DNA of 64,000 nucleotides from contig JAUCBJ010001286.1 of NCBI GenBank assembly GCA_032718475.1, forward strand, positions 62,001-126,000, read 5' to 3'. Under the pieces are notes generated by a model, which saw nothing but the letters and a program-made list of their open reading frames with translations, was not told the DNA's origin and searched no databases. Below, piece by piece: positions 1 to 11,754 of this stretch; position 1 is the stretch's first letter, and each line of letters starts with the position of its first letter. The position numbers were made by a program, and so were the translations under genes. Source of the DNA: Nemertoderma westbladi (Eukaryota; Xenacoelomorpha; Nemertodermatida; Nemertodermatidae).

Positions 1-2284
1 GGGGCCTGGGTGACATCAATCGAAGAATGGGTCCACCCGAGACCATGCTCCATATAACAACCTCTCCATCATAGCTCGATGTAGCTAATAGGTATGGTGA
101 AAGTAGACCCAATGAAAGTATGTCCTCAGAGTGAACCCCGTGGCAGGTGAACCAACCCTGGATGGGCACCTGCTCTGAATGGATATCATTAGAGTCTGTA
201 TATATACTGATATTCCTGTCCCAACCTACCGATATGATATACTTATTCTTGTTGACTTCACAGTACATGACGTCAGTGACTTCTTTCAATTGCCTCGGCT
301 TAGTTTTAGTTAATTTTCTGATGCACAATCCAGAGTTATAATTCCAAACACGCAATAAACCATCCCTGCCACCACTAATTAATCGCCTACCTGTCAGGTC
401 AAAGGTCATGCAGGTGACTGCCTGATTGCCATGAGCATTGGAAAACTCAAACAAAGGGTTACCGTTTTCAAATTCCCATATCTTAATGACAGATCCTTCA
501 GTACAGGTTATTACTTGGTTAAATGTTGGATTATACAATGTCTGTGTAATCCCATGTTTGTGTGTGAGGACAATCTCACCTTCCATGCTCTGTTTGGCAC
601 GTATAGTTAACATAGAAACGCCCTCAGCAGCAACCACTAGCGATTTCATTGTGGAGTTGTAATAAACAGCAGATAAGTCACCTCTAATGTTGTGACTTTT
701 CGGCCTCAACTCAACAAGATTACTCTGATCCTGCAGGTCCCAGACGTTGATCATTTTATCTTGCGATATTGTGTAAATTCGGCCTTCTGATGAACTCACG
801 ATCACAGAGAATATGGGTGCATTGTGTCCTGATAACAACCCTATAGGTCGCGTCGGGACATAAGGGTTCCATAATCGAATAATCCTGTCGATACCCCCTG
901 TTGCGATAATGGTTCGCTCTCGGCAAAATCCAAAACTTCTGACACCTTTATATACTCGGAAAACTGTTTGATCAGCATCTACACGTTTACGTGGGCTTGT
1001 TAAACTCACTACTTGTGAGCGACGTGCAGAACCCACACGTGCATTGGGCAGTTCGAACTGGGTGCTGCCAACAGCGCAACCGACAACCAATGCTGTCGAA
1101 TGATCATTGGAAGAAGAGAAAACTGATCTAAGTTCGGGACAGTACTTGATTTGAGTGACCCAGTCATTGTGGACAGCCCAACGTACAAACGTTGTATTAC
1201 TGGAACTTGCTACGACTTCCAGTGGCACACTAGCTAGTCCTTCTTTCCACGAACGTAAAGTTTCCCCGACTCCAGACATAGCTATTATATTAACACATCC
1301 CATCGCATCTCCATACAGAATCATTCCCTCGTCGGCACCCGTGGCACAGTAATCCAATTTAATCGGCACTGTTTCTAAACTAGTAATCTGACAATAATGC
1401 TCAAAGTTAGATAACTCATAGAATTGGATCTCACGGTCTCCAGTAATAAATATTAATTTATTGTACCTTGGCATGATCACGAAATCGGTAATCCATTTCT
1501 GTTTTGATCTTCCCGTAGATTGCGGCTCACTGGTGGTTTTCACACGTTTAAATTGTAATGTGTTGGTCCAAAAACTCACGCTTCCATCCTGACAAGCGAC
1601 CAAGTAGGTGCCGTCCGAAAGCGCATTAATCCTCACTATTTGCTCGCGATGAGGGCTGGGGTGAACCACAGGGGGTAGATTGAAAGCGCACTGCTTCCCC
1701 GCCAAATATAAGTGTTCTTTCTCACCATAATCCAGTTGCATGTAAGTACAAAAGTCGTCCCATGTGATATCCCCGTCTGAATGAGTATCGATTTTCATAA
1801 ACAAAGCTTTTATTTGGTCATCAAACTTTGAGCTGATATTGAGAGCAGACCTCAGCACCTGTTGAAAGTCATCCTGAGTGAGCACGCCATCTGAAGCAGA
1901 AGCAGCAAAGAATGCCTCTTTGAGTCTATGTAGATGTGGAAGTGCCACTCTATCTTCTATTTTGGCGTTTCGAGTTCCATCTGAGAGAAGAAGGAGCTGA
2001 GATTTTATTATGTCGAGGTTTTCACTTATTCCATCTACGTAGGAGATACTTATGCGTCTTTGTTTATCAACTTCATCCTTTTGACGGCCCCTACCAGTGT
2101 GGTAAGTAGCTGAGTTTGGTCTTGTAGGTTGTGTAGACCTGTCATGCCATGTATTTGCTGCAGCTGTTGATGGTCTTCCCCTTTCCTCTTTATATTTGTT
2201 TACACTGGTGATATCGTGGGCTGTTGCTGGTCTTATAAGAGTTCTGCAAGGCTTTAGTGTTGTATCTCTGCTTCCATTATCCAT
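1..2284 (-). CDS. WD40-repeat protein with EF-hand (WDR49/WDR64/WD-repeat-on-Y-like), 5' part, cut by window edge
   Basis: A frame starts at the ATG at 2284-2282 and stays open on the minus strand to base 1, about 761 residues with no stop, so the gene continues to the left. Residues ~90-185 form an EF-hand pair: a degenerate first loop and a good second loop (DTHSDGDITWDD, near residue 166). WD40 blades follow, with clear cores such as GGIDRIIRLWN (~466), SQDKMINVWDL (~508), GGRDGLLRVWN (~640) and SVGWDRNISIY. An EF-hand followed by about a dozen WD repeats is the layout of WDR49, WDR64, EFCAB8 and the fly WD-repeat-on-Y protein, which are linked to cilia and sperm; this role is family knowledge. 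The first ~80 residues are low-complexity and basic, and I do not recognise them. No splice junction is seen in 2.3 kb, although relatives in other animals have many introns. Which paralogue it is remains open. Confidence 0.85.
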   Translation of the reverse strand, partial: MDNGSRDTTLKPCRTLIRPATAHDITSVNKYKEERGRPSTAAANTWHDRSTQPTRPNSATYHTGRGRQKDEVDKQRRISISYVDGISENLDIIKSQLLLLSDGTRNAKIEDRVALPHLHRLKEAFFAASASDGVLTQDDFQQVLRSALNISSKFDDQIKALFMKIDTHSDGDITWDDFCTYMQLDYGEKEHLYLAGKQCAFNLPPVVHPSPHREQIVRINALSDGTYLVACQDGSVSFWTNTLQFKRVKTTSEPQSTGRSKQKWITDFVIMPRYNKLIFITGDREIQFYELSNFEHYCQITSLETVPIKLDYCATGADEGMILYGDAMGCVNIIAMSGVGETLRSWKEGLASVPLEVVASSSNTTFVRWAVHNDWVTQIKYCPELRSVFSSSNDHSTALVVGCAVGSTQFELPNARVGSARRSQVVSLTSPRKRVDADQTVFRVYKGVRSFGFCRERTIIATGGIDRIIRLWNPYVPTRPIGLLSGHNAPIFSVIVSSSEGRIYTISQDKMINVWDLQDQSNLVELRPKSHNIRGDLSAVYYNSTMKSLVVAAEGVSMLTIRAKQSMEGEIVLTHKHGITQTLYNPTFNQVITCTEGSVIKIWEFENGNPLFEFSNAHGNQAVTCMTFDLTGRRLISGGRDGLLRVWNYNSGLCIRKLTKTKPRQLKEVTDVMYCEVNKNKYIISVGWDRNISIYTDSNDIHSEQVPIQGWFTCHGVHSEDILSLGLLSPYLLATSSYDGEVVIWSMVSGGPILRLMSPRP

Positions 2285-3836
2285 ATTATAAAATAGAATA
2301 GTTCAGTATAGTAATCATAATTTAATAATTTTAAACAAACATTTCAGTTTACTAAAATACAAACCTACAAGATGTAAAATAATTAAGGCATAGTGATAGA
2401 TCTTTTTTTACTATTTAATTTTAGAAAACATGAAATAAATAAAAATATAATGTAAATAAGGATATTTATTACTACAGTAATCTATAGTATTATTTATTAT
2501 TTGACATTTGAAGGTCATACTACTGTATGATCTTGATTTCAATATTATAACATTAACATTGTTTACTTTTTTCTGCTGATGATTTTATTCACGGGTGCCA
2601 ATATGAGGCAATAATGTTAACGCATAGAAGTTTCATTATAGTCAAGTAGACAGTACCGACCACCGTTCAAATTGGGTATGACTGCAGTTTTTTTGCTGAA
2701 AGTGTTAACTTGTATAAACCATTTGAAATTATGTTATATTTTACATAGTCCGCATTGAGCAATTTTTTCTAGAACACTATTTATCTTAACGACAGATGTT
2801 TTACATAGCAACAATAATGAATTAACATGCAGGGGTATATTTATCTAGTTAGACAATGGTCAATCATAAATAAGGAGAAACCAAGCTCGAGATAATAAAA
2901 ATGTAAAGAATAAGGATTATGTTTGCAGTTATGAGTTACAAATTTTGTAACATTGCAGTGTTATGGCAAACACTGTTACTGGTAGTGAACTTGTAATACA
3001 TACAAGGCTCGGTGTGCAATTTGGAGCTCATCACTGTGGCCAAGTAATGCACCGACATACATGTCTGTCAGGAATATATGCTGTCAGCACCCTAACTCTC
3101 GCTAGACATGTATCCTCAAGAACTGGTGGAAAATATGTTGGAAATATGTTAAATCGAATGTGGACTTTGTGGCCGACGCATTTATGGACAGAATGGCGCA
3201 AGTTTATCCTTTTCGAATTACTGTAGCAGTGGTTACCCAAACTGAGATGTTGTTTCTATAAGGTGATATCCGGTATTACCAGTGGACCGTACAATGAAAG
3301 GTGAAGGAATGTCGATGAAACAACTTCTGCATTTGCAGGAATTACTTTTAGTTGAATGTTTGATAATATATTTATTTGCACATTATCACAGTCCTTGTTC
3401 GCACACTTACAATAAAAATTGAAAGCCCTATTTACAAATTGCTCCCACATCCAACCAAAGTTTGTAGGCTATAGTGGCGGCTGCCGGCTGCATATTATCT
3501 ACAGCCGCTCTCCAGAATAATACTTGCGAGCCCGTTCTTCTTATATTCATTCTTGACTGCTGCAGTTTCCTTTAATTCTAAATTTTACATCTGAAATAAA
3601 TAATACTTTCATTATATTTTGTGCAAGATAATTCGCAATGCTAGGTTAGCTTTGCAGGAATTAAAAGTTCTAGGAATTCGAATAATATATCAATATCTGT
3701 GCATTATACAATAGTAAAAAAAGCCAATCAAACAGTCGGACTGAAGGCATCTCTTCGAAGATAGGGAGGACCTTTAGTCGCAATCAAAATTCATCCCTCA
3801 CCAGGGAAAAATCGACGCAAATAACAGCTGGTTACT
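2285..3836. other. Intergenic, upstream of the WD40 gene
   Basis: AT-rich non-coding DNA. Short open frames near 2963-3240 occur on both strands and match nothing I know. No promoter element is clear enough to call. Confidence 0.5.
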
Positions 3837-4060
3837 CCCAAAAATAAAACTGTAACCTGTTCTGTTGACTTTCGTTTATCTATTTGGTTAGAATAACGTG
3901 CCACTATAACATGCATCTGTCTCCCTCTTCAGTAGCTGCTACCCGAAGGTATAACTGGTGCTACTCGTATCCCAAGGTTTGTAATTCAACAGGTACTCAT
4001 TTTATCGACCCCAGTGAATGAAAGAAGGTCGAGCAGAATGAGAACCAACCTGTTGAAACT
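3837..4060. repeat. Possible dispersed (SINE-like) repeat
   Basis: The stretch around 3990-4045 contains TCATTTTATCGACCCC followed by AGTGAATGAAAG. From memory, unverified, this matches a motif of high-copy dispersed repeats seen in molluscs and other spiralians. No clear ends or target duplication are visible. Confidence 0.3.
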
Positions 4061-5685
4061 TAGAAAGTCACTAAATATTGCTACAATGAACGCACGCACT
4101 CTGAAACTGCTTAACAAACATTATTATAGCTCTGGCAATGGAATATTACATCGACATCATTTGTATTCAAGAATATCAGATTAGTCATGAGCCACCGAGA
4201 GAAAGCCGCCCCAATATTAGATTATTACAACAACATATCCATTGGGTAAGAAAGTGGAGGCGAGCCAGCCCGTCTCTTAATTTTTTACTTTATATTACGC
4301 GATCAATTTTCACTCATCTCGTCATGAACCCAACATGTATGTAACCTTTTGTTAAATTTGTTGGCTATGCGTTTGCGGTTGTTTGGGTGGAGTGTGGTAG
4401 GCCTACACTTTTCACACTTAAATATTTTGGTTGTGAAATGTTACAGGGCATAGCGATCTGAGATATTTCATTTATATTTTATTATGAGAGGAAGAAGAAC
4501 ATACAACGTTATTTACTACATATGTAACAAAATAATTGTTTTCGGGTTTAACTTGGAAGCCTCTCCAAATAGTTGATATACAATTATATTTAAAATTATT
4601 TCCATGGTCATGGTCATTCACCCGTCTTTAGTTAGAAATTTGTTTGCATGAAAGACAGTTTAGTTTAGTTATTACTGATTTATTATCTCTTATCTGACTG
4701 GGGTAATAATAAAGGATAGGATAAATGGAAGCAAAGTGTGACAGTAACAAATATTTCCCCGTCACCCTAGCATGTCTTAAGTATATGATATATCAAAGGG
4801 GGAAGTTTGGATTCACTGCATAAATGCAGTTCACCAAACTTCCCCCGAATGCACACTGTAACTTCCCCCTTCCCCCAAATATCCACTGTTGAATTAATTT
4901 GAAGCGATATAATAAGTACAAAATTGTGCGAGTTTTTAATTGTGTGGTCCAATTGTTATTTGATTTCTATTTATTATTTAAAGTGCATTTAATATCACAC
5001 TGGTTTTTAGAATATTACAACCTTATGTTTTATTTATTAACCCAATCGAAGCCTCATAAGGGCCGCTTATTTGTACGCATATCCCCTAATGCGCTCAGTA
5101 AGGTTCAAACAACATATTAATATGAAAATAAAGTATCTGCAAAGAAAATAACCCAATACTATATAATTTGACCTTATTAAAAAATTTGCACTTTTGCACA
5201 CTTATTTGCACAAATGCACTTTAGCAGATCGTACTGGTGGCTCTTATTTAACAAACTTATGTTTATCCTCTACCGATCTACGATGGTGTATGATCAAGTG
5301 TCAGTCGCTAAAAGTGTCAAAAATCCAATTTAATAAATCTGGATTTGCGATTTTGGACCATATTCATGGACATTTTAAGTCACTTTATAGACATAAAAAG
5401 TTAAACAAATGTTACGATTATAGTTAGAAATCATTCCAAACTACATTTTAATCCAAAAAATAACATTCTACAATGAATAGAACAAAATAATAGTGTTTGA
5501 AATATCGAAAAAATGTTCACTATTTAAGTGCATTTTGCACTAAGTGCACATAAGTCTTTTCCCAAGCTATTTCACACACTACAATCTATCCTCTATCCAA
5601 TGAAAAAAGTTTCAGATTAAACGGCCCTGTAGAACCGAAGTTATTTATGTTTAAAAATAGTCACTCGAAAATTTCAAATTATCTT
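4061..5685. other. Intergenic, AT-rich
   Basis: No gene is supported. The stretch holds a strong hairpin at 4798-4846 (listed separately) and otherwise AT-rich sequence with short chance frames. Confidence 0.5.
4798..4846. repeat. Compound hairpin (inverted repeat)
   Basis: GGGGGAAGTTTGG at 4798-4810 is perfectly complementary to CCAAACTTCCCCC at 4834-4846. Between them, ACTGCAT and ATGCAGT form a second 7-bp stem with a 2-nt loop. A further C-rich copy of the arm (ACTTCCCCCTTCCCCC) follows at about 4861. Confidence 0.8.
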
Positions 5686-5758
5686 GGTCACATAGTCTAG
5701 TGGTTATCAATCACATTAATGAAACCTAAGTTCGCGGGTTCGAAATCCAATATTGACC
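5686..5758 (+). pseudogene. tRNA-like sequence (tRNA pseudogene or SINE head)
   Basis: This 73-nt stretch has an A-box-like TAGTCTAGTGGTT and a B-box-like GGTTCGAAATCC, which carries one extra A. The ends GGTCA and TGACC pair over 5 bp, after which the acceptor stem mismatches. The T arm does not form a proper 5-bp stem. It is therefore probably a decayed tRNA or the tRNA-derived head of a SINE, not a working tRNA. A short inverted pair (AACCGAAGTTA near 5630, TAACTTCGGTT near 5818) brackets it. Confidence 0.4.
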
Positions 5759-7203
5759 TGACCATTCTTAATTTTTTTGCAAAAAAAATTATTTTTATTT
5801 TTTCACTAAAATCGCTCTAACTTCGGTTCTGGTGGTCCAAATTCAATAAAATTGGTATATTCTTTGCCGTAATTTTTTTCTTCATCTTTTGAGAGGGGTT
5901 ATTTTTGGCCCCAAAAAAATTAAAAAAAAGGGCCAAAATAACGCGATATTTTTCGACCCTTAAAATTCGTAATTTTAATTATATATGTTAAGATAAAAGA
6001 TAGCGGAGTTAATTTGATACTTTTTACAGGTACTTTTGGCGCAATACGCTAAATTATAATGGAATAGCGATTTGTTAAAAAAAAAAATTTTTCGTCCCTT
6101 TTTATAAATATTATATTTCACACGATCGCCTGCCGCTCCAGTTTTATAATACCTCCGGCGCTGTGATTAACGCTGTTAGATAGATAATTTAACGCACTAT
6201 AAGTCTGTGTTAACAAATCTCCCGTAAGTTAAGTAGTTTTCGAGCTAGACGATTTCCCGCGAAGCAAGTTTGAAGCGCGAAATTATAATTTTGGCCCTCA
6301 TTTTTTTAATATCATCCTTGGAGCAAAACCGATAGCATATTTGAATTCCCCGTATGGATATTGACTGTATAGAATGTACCTTAACCAACTAAAGTTAAAA
6401 ATAAAAAATTATTCGATAAAAACTACTTTACAAATTCTGGCCCTTTATGGCCCCTATTGCCGACATATTTTTTGTACCCCTATTCGATAGGAACGTAGCC
6501 CCAATGGTCTTCTACGAGTTTCATAAAAGAATTAGTGGATTCCTACCGGCGTTGTCGAATTAAACATTTCGGAAATAAGTTTTCCAAAAAAGACGGACAA
6601 AAACGTACAAATTTACAGCCCCTTTTTCCACCCGAAATTTTAATAAATATCTTACCCCCATTCGATACGAAGGTAGTACCACTCTTCCCCTTTCCAACCG
6701 CGTTACTTTCGTCCCCGTACGATTAATATTAGCCGAGTTATAGTGGATCCCGCAAAGTCATTTTGTCCGTTTTTTCAACTTTGACGGACATTTTCGGAAA
6801 AAAGGCGTGGTAATCTTTTTTGAAAAAAAAAACGAATTCACTAATTAATCCCTTCTATCGTATCCCGGCGTCGGCTAAGCAATAACCTAGGGTTTTTTCG
6901 AGCCACTGTAGAGCGCCTTTCAAAAAAATTTTAAAATTGTCGAAAAAATGACGGTTTTTTGTCCGCCGTGTCCGTCGAAGGGTTAGATTTAATAATGTTA
7001 GAGTTGCTAATATCTTAGAATTCCGAGCCGCTTCCCTGGTGAGAAAATAACAAAATTTGGTCAGTTCCTTCATCGAAAAGTCCCCCAGAATCCCAAGTTA
7101 ACCTATATAGTTAGCGATGGCCTGCGGCTTTAGGAGCGGCCGCGGTATTCACCTCCCTCATAGCGGCCGCGGCGGTGTTGCGTCAAATGGAGAAATATTT
7201 ATC
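5759..7203. other. Intergenic, unidentified old repeat DNA
   Basis: No gene is supported. Related phrases recur, for example CCCCTATTCGATAGGAACGTA near 6478 and a diverged copy CCCCCATTCGATACGAAGGTA near 6655, and several GTCCG/CGGAC phrases lie at 6590-6980. This suggests an old repeat that I cannot name. Two GCGGCCGC octamers lie close together at about 7138 and 7163, in otherwise AT-rich DNA. Confidence 0.4.
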
Positions 7204-7545
7204 CCACCAAGGTTGAGAAACAACCAGGCACCTGCCGAACTCCAAAGAAGTATTAAAAGCATGTCCAATTATAAAGCGAGTAGTGGATTAGGTGAAATCC
7301 CTGAAGAGGTATGGAAAACCGGAGTGCTAAATAGACCATTATTGAATGCTTGCAACCGGATGTTAAAAGGGGAAAAGCCACCACCAATTTGGACTAAAGG
7401 TCAACTAAAGCCTCTCCCCAAGAAAGGAGACCTCGGTATACCAACAAACTATCGTGGGATCTGTCTGCTTGTGGTAGCTGCCAAAATATACAATAAAATG
7501 ATTCTATATAGGATTAGGCCTCACATAGAGAATATTGGTCTTTTA
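7204..7545 (+). mobile_element. LINE fragment: N-terminal part of a non-LTR reverse transcriptase
   Basis: About 110 residues in one frame match the start of LINE reverse transcriptases: a helix with KASSGLGEIPEEVWK, then PLPKKGDLGIPTNYRGI, then AAKIYNKMILYRIRPHIE. These are the RT region upstream of the palm motifs (the PKKG...NYRGI signature). The frame is lost at about 7545, before the catalytic FADD or YADD box, so this is a truncated dead copy. The same signature (PKKG, AAKLYNRILLNRIRDPIE) is found in the longer LINE at 38.7-41.6 kb, so both belong to related APE-type families. Confidence 0.75.
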
Positions 7546-7894
7546 TGTTGCGTTTTATTCAAATTTTTTTTTATATAGGCCTATGTTATAAACAAATAAA
7601 GTTGAAAAAATATTTCTATCATAACAAAACAAATCTGCCATATTTTAAAAGAAATAAATAAAATCTGAAAAAAATACAATAATATTGTATAAATGTTGGG
7701 TACCGGCAATATGTTCCAGAACATTTATTTGTATCAAAACTTAAAAATAGCTACATAAAAAGTATTATAAAATGATCAATAATGCTTGATAGGGCCGTGT
7801 AGATGGAGACGTTTTAAAATTATTTTCCAACAACAATTGTAAAGCGAAAATACAAATCTTTTGAAATATAAGTATTATACAATATTCTATATAT

Positions 7895-8119
7895 TCAATG
7901 GTGGTGTACATTAAGTATATTACCTTTAAAATTGACGTAACAACTTCGATAGAATCGGGTTCCCAAAATAGTTAGGTCTTCAAGCTCACCATCTCCCAAA
8001 TCCAACGGAATCTTCAAATTTCCAGCTATTGTAATTCTTCGTATCGAGGCAATCTTGTTTCGCAAATGGCAAAAGTCCTTTCTCATATTGCTATCGCTGC
8101 ATTTTTCTAGCGTTTCCAA
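7895..8119 (-). pseudogene. Possible exon or remnant with LRR-like composition
   Basis: The minus-strand frame has a coding-like composition with an LRR-like rhythm (IASIRRITIAGNLKIPLDL, then GELEDLTIL). In-frame codons extend upstream to a TAG near 8148. AAAG|GTAATA near residue 65 could be a splice donor. It may be a remnant of a gene like the one at 35.96 kb, or chance. I see no partner exon. Confidence 0.2.
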
Positions 8120-8132
8120 CTTTTGGATTTTT

Positions 8133-8166
8133 TGGATCTAACGCCTTACATAAGGCGGTAGATCCA
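8133..8166. repeat. Hairpin with ~15-bp arms
   Basis: TGGATCTAACGCCTTA is followed by a short loop and AAGGCGGTAGATCCA. The arms pair with a single mismatch. Confidence 0.7.
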
Positions 8167-9338
8167 GATAAGACAATCTTTCTCAAAACTAAATGTCACT
8201 ATTAATCACAATATTTTTTAATTATTTTAGTCAAAGCACTCGTCGCCTCCAACTCTCTTTAAGGTCATTTTCATTGCCTAAATGTAACTTATTACTGCAG
8301 TGTTTTGAACCATAATAAATTTTCATTGCCTAACTAAATATAACTTATTACTGCAATGTTTTGAATCATAAAAACATAATATTCTAGAATGTTTAATGTT
8401 GTTGCTAACACATTCTCTACATAGATTAACATTTTTTTTTGGTAATTTTGTTATGATTTTATCCTCCAAACAAACGGCAATAAAAAAAATTGCTCAACCT
8501 TTCCCAAAGTCTTTATAGCGAAAATTTATTGTTATAATGTTGAACAACACCATGAGCAAATAAAATTGCAGTCATACGGTGGAGAACGGTTCGTCAGTAA
8601 AATGTACCAAGCGTCTACTCGACTATTACCATTAATTACTATTTAGCTTTTATAATTTGCAATATCACATTCATAATTCAACAACAACAATAATCCCATG
8701 TGGAAATAAGGATGAATATATTTCCTTCCATAGAAACTAAAAGGGAGAACTGCCCTAAGCATTTAACGCATTCATTTCATATTAATTGAACATTGAAAAG
8801 TAATAGTAATTCGCAAAGATGTTATTTGCGACCAGTTCACCCCATGCCTTCCTTACTACTCCTAATGAGATGTTCTATTTCTCTACAAGCCAAACAACCA
8901 TAGAATATGGCAATGTATTTGTTATTATCCAGTTGTGTTGTTACATTACATATAACTTCTGTACATAATTATTATTTTATGACCTTAGAATCTACAAAAT
9001 GTCATATAATAACTAATTTTCAGAAATACATGTATAATTAATCCAACGTTACATTAATCATAAGTTGTTGCGTTGATAATCGTCGTGGAAACGAGCAACT
9101 GAGCCAAGAGTTGGATCGATTTAATTGGCCATTCGATTGTTGCATTACATCCCAATTGTGGGTATCGGAGAATTGCAGTTGCTTAGTAACTTCCACAACG
9201 CAGTGCCGACGGACATAACATGTTACTTAACGATATCGTGGAATTTTCCAAATCCAAATATAAAAATCAAATCAAAATATCGTAATGAGTATAGCGATCA
9301 AGAGAAGAATAGTAAACTCTAGAAAGGACTATTTAATA

Positions 9339-9444
9339 CCCCCCCCCCCCCCCCCCCCCCCCGCACTACCCACAACCCCATCCCACTACCCACTAACCAC
9401 CCACAACCCCATCCCACTACCCACTAACCACCCACAACCCCATC
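9339..9444. repeat. Poly-C tract (24 C) and adjoining C-rich minisatellite
   Basis: 24 consecutive C residues lie at 9339-9362. They run into about 2.5 copies of a ~31-bp unit built from CACTACCCACTAACCACCCA and CAACCCCATCC. The strand asymmetry is extreme: there is almost no G for 100 bases. Confidence 0.9.
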
Positions 9445-10853
9445 CAAAGCCTTCGTTCTTGGAACTTATCAGAAGACCTCTTAGAACGGAAAGATAAAGA
9501 AAGTCGAAAGAGATTAATAATTATTCCAGTATCTATAATATACTCCTACATTCAGCTAGCTCCATACTAATACCCTGCTAAGTCTCATTCATTTCTTTCA
9601 TTGTTTGTACCTTAATTTTCCGTGTAAACCCAAAACTTACCATCAGTACCAACTAATCACTCTAATGTTGAAGAATAACTTCGTTGTACCTGGTTCAATA
9701 TCGACGGAGAAACAGACAACATTTTTATTACAAGCGCTTGTAGCTTAAAGAATGAAAGCAAAAATAATAATTCTGACTCACACACTAAGGAGGAGGGAGG
9801 TGAAACTATCTCTGTTTCAAATTTCATGCAATCTCATTAAGATTTGTAGAAAAATTTGGGTAGAAGGTTCCTAAATAGAGACACTATAATTCCAGGACCT
9901 TTGCCAATTATCACATGGTGCTTGTACTTCTGCCAGAACGCCCATATTAACTGACAAAGCGACCTGACTAATAGGCCAGGGATTACACACAAATTACTTC
10001 ATTCGTTGGCCCATGTGAAGAATACCAGACTTTCTGCCGTTATATTTCACGTTGCAGTTACCCCCATGTGAAGAATACCAGGTTTTCACCAAAAACACAG
10101 GTTACAGAAGGGCTGAATCTAACCAAAACAATAAACGAATTAGTATATGTACAAGTTATAAGACAGAAATAAGCGCTACAAAACTCTTAATAAAGATAAA
10201 TTTAAAAAAAAAACAAAAAATCTTCATATATAAAATTCCAATAAAAAGTCGACCGAAAAGTGATATTCTGGTATTCTTCACATGGCATGGGCGCATTCGT
10301 TCGTTTACAAATTGCTTATTTACACTGCGGTCTGCCTCAGAACTATACTCACTTAAATTACTTAATAATAAATTAATTTTAGTTTATTGTTACTTGGCGA
10401 GATTATTCCAGAACATTAGATAATTTAATATTTTCGTTATAAACTTTCAATTTAGGCTATGGATCCAGCCGGAGTGTACTAGCTAACTTGAGGGTCAACA
10501 TTAGATATTAAATACACTAGAGAATTTATATAAATGTTTAAAAGTTAAAAGTTAATTTCTTGATTTGAAAGTTGATTAGTTGAGTTGTTATTAATAGTAA
10601 TAATTAAGTTGTTATAATAATATGAAACCACTCATTCACCCATAACACAAAATAAAATATAAATGTGAAGTTGTCATTTCCCTACAATTATAATAATTTC
10701 CATATTTCAACTAACACAATTTCGGAAGTAAGAGAATGATATCTAAATTTTTTCTTGCTAGTTGAGGAAGCGATTTTTAAAAAATCGGCTAGAGTGCACC
10801 TTCACTTTTTTAAAGAAGGGTTAATATATAATACTAAGTACACCATGACCTCC
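9445..10853. other. Intergenic with a small inverted-repeat set
   Basis: No gene is supported. A 123-codon frame at 10052-10423 runs across repeat arms and is rich in lysine and isoleucine, so it is probably chance. The inverted repeats at 10011-10285 are listed separately. Confidence 0.45.
10011..10285. repeat. Inverted repeat with duplicated left arm
   Basis: The 18-mer CCATGTGAAGAATACCAG occurs at 10011-10028 and again at 10064-10081. Its exact reverse complement lies at 10268-10285. This could be a small MITE-like foldback. Confidence 0.8.
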
Positions 10854-11754
10854 AATATAGTGGCATTTTCTGATGACACGGATCCCCCCACCAGATTGTT
10901 CTACAAATCTTTATTCTTATAAATATTATCTATTATATCTAATATTATCTAATATTAACTATATCTTTATTTATTGCTTGAAATTTGAAACACAACTAGT
11001 TCAACTCAGCGTGGTTGTTAACATGAAGACGGAATTTTCGTTCGATTTTGCCTTTAAATTTTTATTATAAACGTTTTAAAATACGTGTCTTTTGCGAAAT
11101 AACACGCTCCAAATCGTGGCCAATTCTTCACATTAGTCGTAATTTTTCATATCATTTGAAAGCTTAAGTTGCGAGGATTCCAAATATGTAATATCTTAAT
11201 TTCGATGAGAAACAGCTGAGATATAGGCGTTGCAGGCCATTTATTCTATTTAATAAATACACAATATTCTGGAACAATTTGTTTATGTATGAATAGCTAA
11301 GCAATATAGATATTGTATATTCATACCGCTGTTGCCTACCAACTCATAAAATAAATAACACGTTCTAGAATTTTCTGTATTTATTAAATAGAATAAAAGG
11401 CCTGCAGCGAACAATAATTCTTGCAATCTTCGAACGCCTATATCTCAGCTGTTTCTCAACGAAATTCATATATTGTTACATATTTGGAATCCTTGCAACG
11501 CAAGCTTTCCAATGATATGAAAAAAATACGACTAATGTAAAGAATGGCCACGATACGGAGGGTGCGATTTCACATAAGACACTTTTTAAAACGCTTATAA
11601 AAAATTTTAAGGCGAAATCGAAAATTCCGGCTTCATGTGGACATCCAGGTGAGTGGAACTAGTTGTGTTTCAAATTTCAAGCAATATGATAAAGAGCTGT
11701 ATAAAAATTTGGGGGGGGGGGGGGGTCCGTGTCATCAGAAAATGACACTATATT
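10854..11754. mobile_element. Foldback element with ~390-bp terminal inverted repeats
   Basis: The left end (AATATAGTGGCATTTTCTGA at 10854) and the reverse complement of the right end (AATATAGTGTCATTTTCTGA, ending at 11754) match. The match continues through long arms: TGATGACACGGA..., AAATTTGAAACACAACTAGTT, CATTAGTCGTA, AACAGCTGAGATATAGGCGTT. The arms meet around 11260-11370, giving a near-complete stem-loop of about 900 bp. There is no coding capacity, so it would be non-autonomous. The right arm carries a 15-G run (11711-11725) where the left arm has only about 6 C. No convincing target duplication is visible. Family unknown. Confidence 0.8.

Larger units (their letters stand above)
7546..9338. 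other. Intergenic, AT-rich
   Basis: Mostly non-coding, with a hairpin at 8133-8166. A 74-codon frame on the minus strand (8119-7895) looks faintly like LRR sequence and is listed separately at low confidence. Two near copies of a phrase containing CATTGCCTAA and AACTTATTACTGCA lie at 8273 and 8328. Confidence 0.5.

Noticed and set aside
5686-5758. Functional tRNA gene
   Set aside because: B box has an extra base, acceptor stem mismatches after 5 bp and the T arm does not fold.
7117-7203. Coding start of the LINE fragment with an SGRG-rich N terminus
   Set aside because: The GC-rich stretch with two GCGGCCGC sites does not resemble LINE protein; the match begins only at about 7204.
10052-10423. 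123-codon frame as a gene
   Set aside because: It crosses inverted-repeat arms, is rich in Lys and Ile from AT-rich DNA, and has no recognisable features.
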